A stretch of DNA of 64,000 bases from WRHT01 sp031550525 (lineage in GTDB: Bacteria > Desulfobacterota > Desulfovibrionia > Desulfovibrionales > Desulfovibrionaceae): assembly GCA_031550525.1 (NCBI GenBank), contig JAVBON010000004.1, forward strand, positions 1 through 64,000, in the 5' to 3' direction. Positions 16,502-25,306 of the stretch are shown here, one piece after another (position 1 is the stretch's first letter; every line of letters begins with the position of its first letter). The notes below the pieces were generated by a model. It worked only from the letters and a program-made list of their open reading frames with translations. It was not told where the DNA came from and did not search any database. The position numbers were made by a program, and so were the translations under genes.

Positions 16502-17598
16502 ACCTGCCCCCGCAAGTCGCCGCCGCCGCTGCGAATGCGCGGGTCGGCCAGCGCATAGGAAAGGTCGGCTATAAGGTTGCCAGCCAGGGTAAGCACTGCC
16601 CCAAAAACCAGATTGCCCATAATAAGCTGGTAGTCACGGGCCATGACGGCCTCGTAAAAAAGCTGCCCAAGGCCCGGCAGGGCAAAAATTGATTCCACTA
16701 TAACGCTGCCGCCGATAAGACCTGGTATGGACAGGCCCAACAGGGTAATTACAGGCAGCAAGGCGTTGCGCAGGGCATGGCCGTAAATAACCTTGCGCTC
16801 TGGTACGCCTTTGGCTCTGGCCGTGCGTATATAATCCTGCCGCAGCACCTCCAGCATTGACGAGCGCATGTAGCGCGACATGCCCGCAAGGCTGCCGAAA
16901 GTGTATATGAATATGGGAATGGCAAGGTGGGCCGCCAAATCCTTAAGCTTGCCAAAGGCGCTGAGATGCTCGTAATCCATTGAAGTAAGGCCGGATATGG
17001 GCAGCAACTGCCAGCTTATGCAAAATTGCAGCATTAAGAGCATAGCCAGCCAGAAACTAGGCATGGCAAAGCCTATGTACACAAAAAGCGTGCTGCCTTT
17101 GTCAAACCAGCCGCCGGGCCTGGTGGCGGCCTTTATGCCTATGGGCGCGGCAATTAGCAGGGTAAGCAGCAAGGATATAACGTTCATGCCCAAGGTAAGG
17201 GGCAGACGCTCGGCTATTTTTTCCATAACAGGCCTGCGGTCTTTGCTCATGGAAAGGCCGAAGTCGAGCCGCGCCAGCCTCCACACCCAATCTTTGTATT
17301 GCACATACAAAGGCTTATCCAGCCCGTAAATGGCCTCTAGCTTCTTGCGCGCCCCGGCATCGGCCATGGGGTTCATGGTTGTTTCCAGATCCGTGGGCGA
17401 GCCGGGCGCAAGGTGGATAACCCAAAAGCTTACCAAAGTGATGCCCCAGAACACTATAAGCAGCCAGAGCAGCTTTTTGCCCATGCGTCTGGCAAGCCAG
17501 CCCAAAGCCGGAAAAGGCGAAGCTGCGCCGTGCTCCGCGCATGGCGTAGGCGTGGAAGCGCCTCCGGTTTGATCTGGTGTATGCTCAGGGTTTTCCAT
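16498..17598 (-). CDS. Peptide-type ABC transporter permease (DppB/OppB)
   Basis: 366 residues from the start at 17598 (MENPEHTP). A longer frame to 17772 runs back into R1 copy 2 and has no family-like sequence, so it is rejected. After a Pro/Thr-rich cytoplasmic tail of about 35 residues come six membrane helices, beginning LLWLLIVFWGITLVSFWVIHLAPG. The cytoplasmic coupling segment DYIRTARAKGVPERKVIYGHALRNALLPVITL and the VIVESIFALPGLGQLFYEAV stretch are DppB/OppB hallmarks. Its stop overlaps the oppC start (ATGA). Confidence 0.9.
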   Translation of the reverse strand: MENPEHTPDQTGGASTPTPCAEHGAASPFPALGWLARRMGKKLLWLLIVFWGITLVSFWVIHLAPGSPTDLETTMNPMADAGARKKLEAIYGLDKPLYVQYKDWVWRLARLDFGLSMSKDRRPVMEKIAERLPLTLGMNVISLLLTLLIAAPIGIKAATRPGGWFDKGSTLFVYIGFAMPSFWLAMLLMLQFCISWQLLPISGLTSMDYEHLSAFGKLKDLAAHLAIPIFIYTFGSLAGMSRYMRSSMLEVLRQDYIRTARAKGVPERKVIYGHALRNALLPVITLLGLSIPGLIGGSVIVESIFALPGLGQLFYEAVMARDYQLIMGNLVFGAVLTLAGNLIADLSYALADPRIRSGGGDLRGQV

Positions 17599-17646
17599 GC
17601 CGCAGCCTTTGGTAATTTTGCGCAATATTATTCCGCAGTCTGTTAA

Positions 17647-17680
17647 AACGCAAGGCAGGCCCAGAGCCTGCCTTAAGCGT
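17647..17680 (-). terminator. Intrinsic terminator behind R1 copy 2
   Basis: AAGGCAGGC pairs with GCCTGCCTT across a 5-nt loop. The stem is extended by ACGC/GCGT arms, and GTTTTAAC follows in the minus direction. It would end the transcript coming from the RdgC-like genes after passing through R1 copy 2. Confidence 0.7.
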
Positions 17681-17704
17681 GTACAAAACCCTGTTAACAT
17701 AAAA

Positions 17705-17933
17705 TTGCGGGGGCAAGGGGCCTCAAAATAGCACCCCCCTACAGCCCGGCCCCCATATAACTCTCCCGCCAAAAACCGTTGTGCTTTGGAGATACGGGTT
17801 ACACCCTTGCGACAATTCCACAGGAAAGCGGAATTGGACAGCGTAACGCGGCAAAGCCGCCCCTAAGGGGTGAGACACAGGAAGTGCCGAATCAGTCTGG
17901 GCAGCGCCCTGCTCTCATAAATCCGGCTTCATC
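17705..17933 (-). repeat. Repeat family R1, copy 2 (3' of the RdgC-like pair)
   Basis: On the minus strand it shows the R1 blocks in order: AGGGCGCTGCCC, CGCAAGGGTGT, CCCGTATC, AAGCACAACGGTTTTTGG, GGGAGAGTTATATGGGGGC, GGGGGTGCTATTTTGA and CCCCTTGCCCCCGCAA. Between the first two blocks it carries about 85 extra bp (roughly 17812-17897) with three small hairpins (CAATTCC/GGAATTG, GCGGCAAAGCCGC and CCCCTAAGGGG). It lies about 40 nt after the stop codon of the gene at 17974, same strand. Confidence 0.8.
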
Positions 17934-17973
17934 AACCGCGCCTTTATAGCCGCCGCAATCTGGCTCGCCCCGG

Positions 17974-18504
17974 CTATTCGCCGGGGTACATCCAGCGTTG
18001 GAGCATGGCTATTTCTTTTTTCCAGTCCGGCCCCATGCGCAGTTGCAAAAAATGCTTGTAGATTATGTCGAGAAAGCCCAGGCCTTTTTCCAGCAGGTAC
18101 ATTTTTTCAAAAAACATGGCTTCCGGGTCATCATCTTTTTCGATACTGCTTTCAATTTTGGGGGTTTTAAAGCTGCCAAGGCAAAAATCTTCGGCGCGCA
18201 GGGTAAACTGCCAGTTCTCCGGCTCCTGATCAAAACGGATGAGCGCTCGGGTAACTTTTTTGCCGGTGGTAAGGCCCAGGCGAGCCTCACGCAGTTCTGA
18301 CATCATGCCGGACACGCTGGCTGTTTCTATCAAATCGCCCTCGCCGCCCTGCACTACTATGCGTTTTTCCATGGCGACGGTGAAATCTTTATCTTCAGAA
18401 TCTTTGAATGCTCCGGCGGTTTCACTGCGAAACCACAGCCAGGTGAGAAACTCCTGCCCTATAATCAATTCAATGGTTTGTCCTACAAAATCGCTGGCGC
18501 TCAT
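17974..18504 (-). CDS. RdgC-like protein, C-terminal part
   Basis: 176 residues beginning MSASDFVGQTIEL, with GQEFLTWLWFRSE and a beta-rich body. The segment LTTGKKVTRALIRFDQEPENWQFTLRAEDFCLG is like the C-terminal half of RdgC, the ring-shaped DNA-binding protein that modulates RecA. The gene follows the N-terminal-like gene in the same reading frame after one TAA and two codons (TAA ACA GCC ATG), with AGGA positioned as a ribosome site. It is either a translationally coupled second subunit or the tail of a gene broken by one stop. Assignment is by eye and would be secured by a profile search. Confidence 0.55.
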   Translation of the reverse strand: MSASDFVGQTIELIIGQEFLTWLWFRSETAGAFKDSEDKDFTVAMEKRIVVQGGEGDLIETASVSGMMSELREARLGLTTGKKVTRALIRFDQEPENWQFTLRAEDFCLGSFKTPKIESSIEKDDDPEAMFFEKMYLLEKGLGFLDIIYKHFLQLRMGPDWKKEIAMLQRWMYPGE

Positions 18505-18510
18505 GGCTGT

Positions 18511-19131
18511 TTACATCCTGAAGCTTGTTGGTTCTAGTTGGTCAAACTTGTCCAGCTCGGTTTCCGACAAAAGGGAAGCCGCCAGACCGTACGGAGTAAG
18601 CTGCTCCAGGTGCAGGCCAAAGCTGTGCAGAAAATATTCTTCAAACAACTCCAGCATTTTACCGGCCACGGTGGCGATAAAAACGGTGTTGGTGCTGGTG
18701 TTCCAGATAACCTGAAACTCGGCGGGTATGGGCAGAAAGCGCTTTTTAAGCACCATCATGACCTGTTCTTTTATCTCGCGCTTGCGTTCTTTGGATACAT
18801 AGGTTTTGCCGGTTTCGCGCACTTTTGCCAGCTCGTCCTTAAGGCGCAGGCCCAGGTGCTTTTTTATGACCGCCGGAGGCACACGGCGGGTTTCCAACCG
18901 CAGCATGAAGGTAATGTAATCGCCGCCTTTTTGCGGCGGAAACTCCCTCCACTCCGTATCCAGCATATCTTCAAAGCAGGCCCAGCCCCAGCCACGGTCT
19001 TCGGGCAGGTCGTCAATATCTTTGAAAGCGTATTTTTTAAGCAGATCCGGCAAGTCCGGCCAAAGTGTTTTAGGCACTTCATCGATTATTCTGTAGCGTG
19101 TAAAGCTGGTGCTGTTTTTTAGAAAAGACAT
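18511..19131 (-). CDS. RdgC-like protein, N-terminal part
   Basis: 206 residues. Residues about 80-195 match the RdgC N-terminal pattern: PPAVIKKHLGLRLKDELAK, then TYVSKERKREIKEQVMMVLKKRFLP, then a strand like FQVIWNTSTNTVFIAT, and GLHLEQLTPYGLA. RdgC is about 300 residues in other proteobacteria and binds DNA as a ring. Together with the next gene the pair totals about 380. The start is 30 bp after the TetR gene stop, so it may be co-transcribed with the regulator. Confidence 0.6.
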   Translation of the reverse strand: MSFLKNSTSFTRYRIIDEVPKTLWPDLPDLLKKYAFKDIDDLPEDRGWGWACFEDMLDTEWREFPPQKGGDYITFMLRLETRRVPPAVIKKHLGLRLKDELAKVRETGKTYVSKERKREIKEQVMMVLKKRFLPIPAEFQVIWNTSTNTVFIATVAGKMLELFEEYFLHSFGLHLEQLTPYGLAASLLSETELDKFDQLEPTSFRM

Positions 19132-19161
19132 ACATCCTCGTCATACGGCAGTGCCGTGACA

Positions 19162-19740
19162 TTATTTAAGAATACGTTCGGTGTTTTCAACAAACTGTCC
19201 AATGAACAGGCGCGACTTGTCGGCCAGGCCGAAGTGCCTGGCCCGCGCAAGGCCTATAACAGAGCAAGTAATAAGCGCGGGCATTACATCAATATCCACG
19301 CCGTCTCTTATGGAGCCGTCGTCTTGCCCGCGTTTGATCTGCCCGGCGAAGAAGCCGTTTATATATTCGTAAATTTTGGAAATTTCTACAAAAACTTCGC
19401 TCTGCTGCTCAATATAGCGCGTGGGAGCCTCACAGAAAAAAATACTCATGTAGTCGCGGTTGGCGTCCGCAAAATCCATAAAATCGGCTATGGCAAACTT
19501 TATGGCGGCTAGCCCGCTTTCAGGGTGCTCCGCCTCTACCGAGGCTTCAAACTCGCTACGCACTTTCTGGTGCAGATTTGCCAGAATTTCTGAAAAAATG
19601 GCTTCCTTACCGGTAAAATGCCTGAAAATAGTACCCTCAGCCACCTTGGCCTCTTTGGCCAGCGCGGCGCTGGAGGTGGCGGCAAAGCCTTTATCGGCAA
19701 ACATGCGCAGCGCAGTGCGCAGAATAATCTCCCTTTTCAT
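19162..19740 (-). CDS. TetR-family transcriptional regulator
   Basis: 192 residues. The N-terminal helix-turn-helix is canonical: ILRTALRMFADKGFAATSSAALAKEAKVAEGTIFRHF. The C-terminal half is a helical ligand-binding domain without a recognisable subfamily signature, so the effector is unknown. The start is 22 bp after the dxs stop on the same strand, and the RdgC-like pair follows 30 bp downstream. It could control that pair or the upstream isoprenoid genes, but no operator palindrome was seen in these short gaps. Confidence 0.88.
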   Translation of the reverse strand: MKREIILRTALRMFADKGFAATSSAALAKEAKVAEGTIFRHFTGKEAIFSEILANLHQKVRSEFEASVEAEHPESGLAAIKFAIADFMDFADANRDYMSIFFCEAPTRYIEQQSEVFVEISKIYEYINGFFAGQIKRGQDDGSIRDGVDIDVMPALITCSVIGLARARHFGLADKSRLFIGQFVENTERILK

Positions 19741-19762
19741 AACAACAACTTCACCCGCTCGG

Positions 19763-21676
19763 TTATTTCAAATGCTCAAGCACCAGTTTTTTGAATCCGG
19801 CTTTATCAAGGCCCAAAGCCGCCCGCAGGGAACCCGCCGCGCCATGTTCGACAAATTGATCGGGAATGCCGTGCCTTACCACTTTGCATTTGCCCAGCAG
19901 ATTATGGTCGTTCAAAAGCTCAAGCACTGCGGAACCGACGCCGCCGGGGAGGCTCTGCTCCTCAAATATGAGCAGGGTGGAATATCTGGCGGCCATTTCG
20001 AGAATCTGCTTTTCCGGCAACGGCTTAAGCCATATTGGGTCGAACAGGGTTATATCTTTGCCAGTTTCCTTGCAGATTTCGTCAATGGCCGCCCAAGCCT
20101 GATGGAACAGGCCGCCAACGGCTATTACCGCAACATCGGCATCGCCCTGCCGCACAAACTCGCCTTCAGCATAAGGCAGCACCTTAAAATGGTCCTGCTT
20201 GGCGAAAAACGGACATTGCCCGCGCGGGTAGCGCACGGCCACGGGCTTGCCCAAGGCAAGGGCCGTGGTAAGGCAGTTTTGCAGGGTTCTGCGCCCGCGC
20301 GGCGAGAGAATGTGCATATTGGGAATATGCCGCAAATAGGCGACGTCAAACACCCCATGGTGGGTCGGGCCATCTTCGCCAACCAGCCCGGCTCTATCCA
20401 CAGCAAACACCACGGGCAGGTTTTGCAGGGCGACGTCGTGCAGAACCTGGTCATACCCGCGCTGTAAAAATGTTGAGTACAGCGCCACCACCGGCTTTAT
20501 GCCCTGAGTGGCAAGGCCAGCCGCGTAGGTTACGGCATGCTGCTCGCAAATGCCCACGTCCACAAAACGGGCCGGAAACTGATTTGCAAAGCGGGTAAGG
20601 CCGGTGCCTTCCGGCATGGCGGCGGTTATGGCCACAATGCTGGTATCCTGCGCCGCCAAATCGCACAATGCGGAAGAAAAGACCTCGGTATAGCTCATGG
20701 AATCGTCACCGGCGTTGGGTTCTTTCACATCGCCCGTGGAGGGGTTAAAACGCCCCACGCCATGGTAGTTGCTGGGGTCTGACTCCGCCGGAACATAGCC
20801 CTTGCCCTTCTGCGTCAGCACGTGCACCAGCACGGGCGAATCGTCGCCCATGGCAACACTCAGGGCCTGATTGAGCTCTTCAAAATTATGTCCGTCCACC
20901 GGTCCTATGTAGTTGAAATGCAGCGCCTCGAACAGAATGCCGGGGGTGAAAAAGGTTTTGAAGCTTTTCTTGCTCTGCTTGGCAAGGTTGAGCATTTCTT
21001 CGCCCACGCCAGGCACGGACTGCAAAAAGTCCGAAACCTCGCGCTTCACGCGCCGCATCCAGCGCGAGGAAAGATTGCGGCTCATAAAATAGGACAACGC
21101 GCCCACGTTTTTAGAAATAGACATCTGGTTGTCGTTAAGTATGACGATAAGGCGCTTGTTCATTGCCCCGGCGTGGTTCATGGCTTCATACACCATGCCC
21201 GCAGTAAGGGCTCCGTCGCCTATAACGGCCACCACATGGTTGTTGCCGCCTTGCATTTCGCGGGCCGCGGCCATGCCAAGGGCCGCTGAAATGGAGGTGG
21301 AGGAGTGCCCTACCCCAAAATGATCGTAAGGGCTTTCGGCTATTTTGGGAAAACCGCTCAGGCCCTTGTACTGGCGCAGGGTTTCAAACCTGTCCGCCCT
21401 GCCTGTGAGCAGTTTGTAGGCATAGGCCTGGTGGCCCACGTCCCATATTATTTTATCATATTTGGGGTTGAACAGGCGCAACATGGCGACGGTAAGCTCG
21501 ACCACGCCCAATGATGAAGCCAAATGCCCGCCAGTGCGGGATACGGAATTCAAAATTTTGTCGCGCAACTCTTGCGCCAGCTCCGGCAATTGGCTTTCAT
21601 CAAGCAGAGCAACATCGGAAGGGACACGGATATTCTCAAGCAACGGAAGATTTGTGATTTTTTCTTGTGCGGACAT
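19763..21676 (-). CDS. dxs: 1-deoxy-D-xylulose-5-phosphate synthase
   Basis: Condenses pyruvate and glyceraldehyde 3-phosphate in the first step of the MEP isoprenoid pathway; thiamine diphosphate enzyme. The GDG...NDN cofactor motif is GDGALTAGMVYEAMNHAG followed by VILNDNQMSI. The substrate segment VGHSSTSISAALGMA and the second-domain GLVGEDGPTHHGVFD are canonical. Length 637 is normal. The start codon abuts the ispA stop by 1 bp, implying coupling. ispG (27.0 kb) in the same strand block gives another MEP step. Confidence 0.97.
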   Translation of the reverse strand: MSAQEKITNLPLLENIRVPSDVALLDESQLPELAQELRDKILNSVSRTGGHLASSLGVVELTVAMLRLFNPKYDKIIWDVGHQAYAYKLLTGRADRFETLRQYKGLSGFPKIAESPYDHFGVGHSSTSISAALGMAAAREMQGGNNHVVAVIGDGALTAGMVYEAMNHAGAMNKRLIVILNDNQMSISKNVGALSYFMSRNLSSRWMRRVKREVSDFLQSVPGVGEEMLNLAKQSKKSFKTFFTPGILFEALHFNYIGPVDGHNFEELNQALSVAMGDDSPVLVHVLTQKGKGYVPAESDPSNYHGVGRFNPSTGDVKEPNAGDDSMSYTEVFSSALCDLAAQDTSIVAITAAMPEGTGLTRFANQFPARFVDVGICEQHAVTYAAGLATQGIKPVVALYSTFLQRGYDQVLHDVALQNLPVVFAVDRAGLVGEDGPTHHGVFDVAYLRHIPNMHILSPRGRRTLQNCLTTALALGKPVAVRYPRGQCPFFAKQDHFKVLPYAEGEFVRQGDADVAVIAVGGLFHQAWAAIDEICKETGKDITLFDPIWLKPLPEKQILEMAARYSTLLIFEEQSLPGGVGSAVLELLNDHNLLGKCKVVRHGIPDQFVEHGAAGSLRAALGLDKAGFKKLVLEHLK

Positions 21677-22579
21677 TTAGGAGGCCCTCTTCAAAACGTA
21701 TTCGACCAATTCGCGCAAAAACACAGCGGCCTCGCCACCATACGGCTTTACGGCCTCAATGGCTTTGGCGGCCTCACGCGCGGCCAGCTCGCGGCTTTTG
21801 TCAATACCTATAAGAGCAGGGTAAGTCATTTTACCCATTTCAGCATCGCTCCCCACTGGCTTACCCAGCACCGCCTCGTCGCCAACTTCATCAAGAATAT
21901 CGTCCACAATCTGAAAAGCGGCACCCAGGGCGGAACCGTACGCGGCAATACGCGCGCAGTCGGCTTCGTCCGCGCCGCCAAGCTGCGCGCCGCTAAGGCA
22001 GGAGCAATTGATAAGAGCGCCGGTTTTGGCGGCCTGCATATCGCGCACATTTTCAATGGTAATGCCGGTCTGGCCGGTAAAGCGCATATCAAGGTATTGC
22101 CCGCCCACCATGCCAAAAGACCCGGCGGATAAAGCAACGGTATGCAATGCCCGCAAAACCCTTTGCGGCGGAATTACGCCGTTTTTCTCCGAAATTCCGA
22201 CAGAAGACATAAAAACAAACGCATCCGTGAGCAATGCGTCTCCGGCCAGAATGGCCGTGGCTTCTCCAAATTTTTTGTGGTTGGATGGTTTGCCACGCCT
22301 CAGGTCGTCATCATCCATGGCAGGCAGATCGTCATGCACCAGAGAATAACTGTGAATACATTCAATAGCGGCGGCAAAAGGCATAACCTGCTCCGCCTCC
22401 AGCCCAAACAGGCGGGCAGTGGTAAGGCAAAGCACGGGGCGCAATCGCTTGCCCCCGGCGAGCAGGCTGTAGTTCATGGCATCGCGCAGGCCCGGGGGCA
22501 TGTCGATCTGATTAAGGCAGGTTGACAGATATTCTTCAACCCGCGCGGATTCAACCCGCATTTTTTCTTTAAAATTCAT
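21677..22579 (-). CDS. ispA: Polyprenyl synthetase (farnesyl/geranylgeranyl diphosphate synthase)
   Basis: 300 residues. The first aspartate-rich motif is LVHDDLPAMDDDDLRRGKP and the second is FQIVDDILDE, which bind Mg2+-diphosphate and catalyse chain elongation of DMAPP or GPP with IPP. The start at 22579 (MNFKEK) has GAAGG 5 nt upstream; an in-frame GTG two codons earlier is less likely. It lies between xseB and dxs with almost no spacing. Product length (C15 or C20) is not certain. Confidence 0.94.
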   Translation of the reverse strand: MNFKEKMRVESARVEEYLSTCLNQIDMPPGLRDAMNYSLLAGGKRLRPVLCLTTARLFGLEAEQVMPFAAAIECIHSYSLVHDDLPAMDDDDLRRGKPSNHKKFGEATAILAGDALLTDAFVFMSSVGISEKNGVIPPQRVLRALHTVALSAGSFGMVGGQYLDMRFTGQTGITIENVRDMQAAKTGALINCSCLSGAQLGGADEADCARIAAYGSALGAAFQIVDDILDEVGDEAVLGKPVGSDAEMGKMTYPALIGIDKSRELAAREAAKAIEAVKPYGGEAAVFLRELVEYVLKRAS

Positions 22580-22588
22580 CTGCACCTT

Positions 22589-22822
22589 CTATAACCGGGC
22601 CTCGCCGGATTCGGCAAAATCCTTGAGCCCTTCATCGGAATACATTTGCACCGTATGTCTGGCCTGTTCCAAAGTCTCGCGGCACTCGGCGGCGATGGTT
22701 ACGCCCTCTTTATACAATTCAAGGCTCTTCTCAAGGCTCAAGCCGCCATCTTCCAGCTTGGCCGTGATCTCCTGCAAACGTCCCAACTGCTCCTCAAAAG
22801 CAGGTTGTTTGCCTTTTGCCAT
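22589..22822 (-). CDS. xseB: Exodeoxyribonuclease VII small subunit
   Basis: 77 residues with the full XseB core: FEEQLGRLQEITAKLEDGGLSLEKSLELYKEGV, then CRETLEQARHTVQM. It partners with XseA (23.9-25.2 kb) to degrade single-stranded DNA. Seven bp separate its stop from the ispA start. The order xseB-ispA-dxs is widespread in proteobacteria. The start is backed by a GGGG stretch 6 nt upstream. Confidence 0.95.
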   Translation of the reverse strand: MAKGKQPAFEEQLGRLQEITAKLEDGGLSLEKSLELYKEGVTIAAECRETLEQARHTVQMYSDEGLKDFAESGEARL

Positions 22823-23011
22823 GCTTTACCCCGCAAGCCCGTGTTAATGCCGGACATAATTTTTAAAGATAGTCTAACGGTTATTTAAGCGTTTGTGAAG
22901 TGCGGCACAGACGGCCCTTGTACAAATATCCGCCAGCGCTCCTTGTAAAATAAGCATATTTTTGCATATGTGAATGGCAAAGTTTTATTAAACCGGCAGT
23001 GATAGAACCGG

Positions 23012-23887
23012 CTATTTTTTTCTGAAGTCGGGCATGAGCGGCTCTGGGCTTTGCGATTCGCCCTGCACAATCAGCCCCAAATGCAAATGCGGGCCGGTAA
23101 CCCGCCCGGTAGCGCCAACTAGCCCTACCAAAGCGCCGGATTTTACAAAATCGCCCTCTTTAACCTTGAATTTTGAAAGATGCGAATACGACGTGAACAC
23201 GCCCAGACCGTGGTCAATAACCACAAGGTTGCCCGCATAATAGGTGTTTTCAGCCAAAACAACTTTTCCGGCGGCCAGAGCGCCTATTTCCGTACCCTCC
23301 GCCCCACGCAAATCCACACCCTTATGGCGGCTGCGCGGCTCGCCGTTAAACACGCGCTTAACGCCAAACTCGCTGGTGATAGCGCCGGACAGGGGACGGT
23401 GCAGCGGCAGGCGCCAATGCCGCTCTGGCGTAAAGCCCGCGTATATGGCGCGCAGTTTTTTTGCCTCGCGCTCTATGCGGGGCACTTCAGACGCCGGAGG
23501 GGTAACAAAACGCGGGTCGACATTAAGCTTTTGCACGGGAAAATCTTTTTGCCTCACTGTAATGGATGAGGAAAAAATTCTCATATTACCCTTGGCCGAA
23601 AGCAGCAGCAAAGAAAGGCTTTTTTCATTAGTCTCCAGCGGCGTCGGCAGCATCAGCTCGGCCCGTTTGCCCTGGCCTTTCAGGGAAATTGTTTTTCCAA
23701 GCCACACCACATTAACGTCATCAACCTTTGCAGGCGCGCTTATGGTAAGCACAAAGGGCTCGCCCACCGCAACTTCCCTTGGGCATTCCACCTTTATGCC
23801 GGATGTTGCCGCAAAGGCAGCCCCCGAACAAACAGACAGACAGAGGACGTAAAAACAAATAACAATATTCTTTATATGATTCGGCAC
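23012..23887 (-). CDS. Secreted LytM/M23-family metallopeptidase
   Basis: 291 residues from a GTG start with AAAGG 9 nt upstream. A signal peptide is visible (hydrophobic core IVICFYVLCLSVCSGAAFA, cleavage after AFA). An Ig-like beta region follows (residues 30-130). The C-terminal LytM domain has both zinc-ligand motifs intact: HKGVDLRG and the GPHLHLGL box. It is likely a periplasmic peptidoglycan endopeptidase. It sits between xseA (24 bp upstream) and xseB in one minus-strand transcription unit. Confidence 0.9.
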   Translation of the reverse strand: MPNHIKNIVICFYVLCLSVCSGAAFAATSGIKVECPREVAVGEPFVLTISAPAKVDDVNVVWLGKTISLKGQGKRAELMLPTPLETNEKSLSLLLLSAKGNMRIFSSSITVRQKDFPVQKLNVDPRFVTPPASEVPRIEREAKKLRAIYAGFTPERHWRLPLHRPLSGAITSEFGVKRVFNGEPRSRHKGVDLRGAEGTEIGALAAGKVVLAENTYYAGNLVVIDHGLGVFTSYSHLSKFKVKEGDFVKSGALVGLVGATGRVTGPHLHLGLIVQGESQSPEPLMPDFRKK

Positions 23888-23911
23888 GGATCTTTACCTT
23901 TCAATGCATCT

Positions 23912-25240
23912 TTATGGCTTTTCGCCTTTTTCATTTACCAGCACGGGCACAGCGCCGTCTTTGAGCAATATATCAAGACTATCGCCGTGTTTGGCATCAA
24001 AACGGCTGCGCAAAAAACTTCCGTCAGGCCTGCGCACCAAGGCGTAACCGCGCTCCAGCGGCAAATTGGGGTCGGCCCCGTAAAGCCGCAGGGCCACATT
24101 ATCCAGCCGCGCGGCAGTTGCATCCAGAATATGGCGCATGCTTAAGGCCATTCTTTGCGCATCGCCGTAACGCTCCAACGCATGTTGCGCCTTGCCCAAA
24201 ACGCCTTGGGCCAGCGCATCCAGCCTGCGCCGCTCCGCCGCCAGGGCTATTTCGGCCTTTTCCAGGCGGCCTGCTGGCGATAGCAGGCTCAGGCTTTTTT
24301 CCTGCAAGGCCAATTGTTGCTCCCAAAGGGCTATACGCCCTTTAAGGGCCCGCTGCAAATTCATGTCGGCCTCATCCACGGCCTGCGCAAATTCGCGCCG
24401 CTCCTTAAAAAGCAACTGCGCGGCGTGGCTTGGGGTAGCCGCCCGCAGGTCAGCCACCAGGTCGGCCAGCGTAACATCCACCTCGTGCCCCACCCCGCAC
24501 AAAACGGGTATGGCGCAGTTATATACGGCTTCCGTTACCTCACGGGTATTAAAGGCCCACAAGTCCTCAAGCGATCCGCCGCCGCGTATAAGCACCGCCA
24601 GTTCGGCCCACGCCTCCCGCTCCACTTGGGCAAAAGCCGCCGCAATGCTTTTGGGGGCTTCATCACCCTGCACCAGGCTGGGATAAATGCGTATGCCGGC
24701 CGGAAGGCCGCGCGTTTGGGCTATGCGCAAAAAATCGTGCACGGCCGCTCCGGATGGAGAAGTGATTACCGCAACCCTGTGCGGATATTGCGGCAAGGCG
24801 CGCTTGCGCGACTGCTCGAAATAGCCTTTTGCGGCCAATTCCGCCTTGAGGCGCTCAAATTCTATTTGCAGCCTGCCCTTGCCCGCCGCCTGCATAAGCT
24901 CCACCACCATCTGGTAGCTGCCGCGAGGCGCATAAACGCTCAAGCGCCCGGCGCAAATCACTTCCTGCCCGTTCTCAAGGGTTTCGGCCATGCCGGAGCG
25001 CGGGCCGCCTTCATAAACCTCGCCGGTCAGCGGGTCGAAAGTCTCTTCGCTTTGCTGCTGGCCTTTGAACCACACGGCGGCAAGGGAGGCCTCATCATCT
25101 TTAAGGGAAAAGTACAAATGCCCGGAAGACGGGCGTGACAGGTTGGAAACTTGACCGCGCACCCATACAAAGGGGAAGGCGGACTCCAGCGTATGCCTGA
25201 GTATGGCCGTAAGCTCGCGGATTGTATAAATAGAACTCAT
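23912..25240 (-). CDS. xseA: Exodeoxyribonuclease VII large subunit
   Basis: 442 residues from the start at 25240 (MSSIYTIREL); a longer frame to 25297 has 19 extra residues unlike the family. The N-terminal OB fold carries FPFVWVRGQVSNLSRPSSGHLYFSLKD. The nuclease core includes VAVITSPSGAAVHDF, the RGGGSLEDLWAFN motif and VGHEVDVTLADLVADLRAATPS. The C-terminus is a long coiled coil ending in an YALVR-type beta segment. It partners with XseB. Confidence 0.95.
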   Translation of the reverse strand: MSSIYTIRELTAILRHTLESAFPFVWVRGQVSNLSRPSSGHLYFSLKDDEASLAAVWFKGQQQSEETFDPLTGEVYEGGPRSGMAETLENGQEVICAGRLSVYAPRGSYQMVVELMQAAGKGRLQIEFERLKAELAAKGYFEQSRKRALPQYPHRVAVITSPSGAAVHDFLRIAQTRGLPAGIRIYPSLVQGDEAPKSIAAAFAQVEREAWAELAVLIRGGGSLEDLWAFNTREVTEAVYNCAIPVLCGVGHEVDVTLADLVADLRAATPSHAAQLLFKERREFAQAVDEADMNLQRALKGRIALWEQQLALQEKSLSLLSPAGRLEKAEIALAAERRRLDALAQGVLGKAQHALERYGDAQRMALSMRHILDATAARLDNVALRLYGADPNLPLERGYALVRRPDGSFLRSRFDAKHGDSLDILLKDGAVPVLVNEKGEKP

Positions 25241-25306
25241 AAAACCTGTATTGGCAGGCTGAAGCCAGCGCTGTTCAGCACCGGCTTCAGCCTGCATATA
25301 TTTCTC

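Larger units (their letters stand above)
17599..17973. other. Intergenic region with R1 copy 2 and a terminator
   Basis: No gene. It separates the RdgC-like pair from oppB on the same strand and contains R1 copy 2 (17705-17933) and a terminator (17647-17680). The oppB promoter must lie within the last 50 bp or so before 17598, or inside the repeat. Confidence 0.6.

Noticed and set aside
17599..17772. N-terminal extension of the oppB gene
   Set aside because: It would translate repeat R1 copy 2 and the terminator; the start at 17598 fits the family better.
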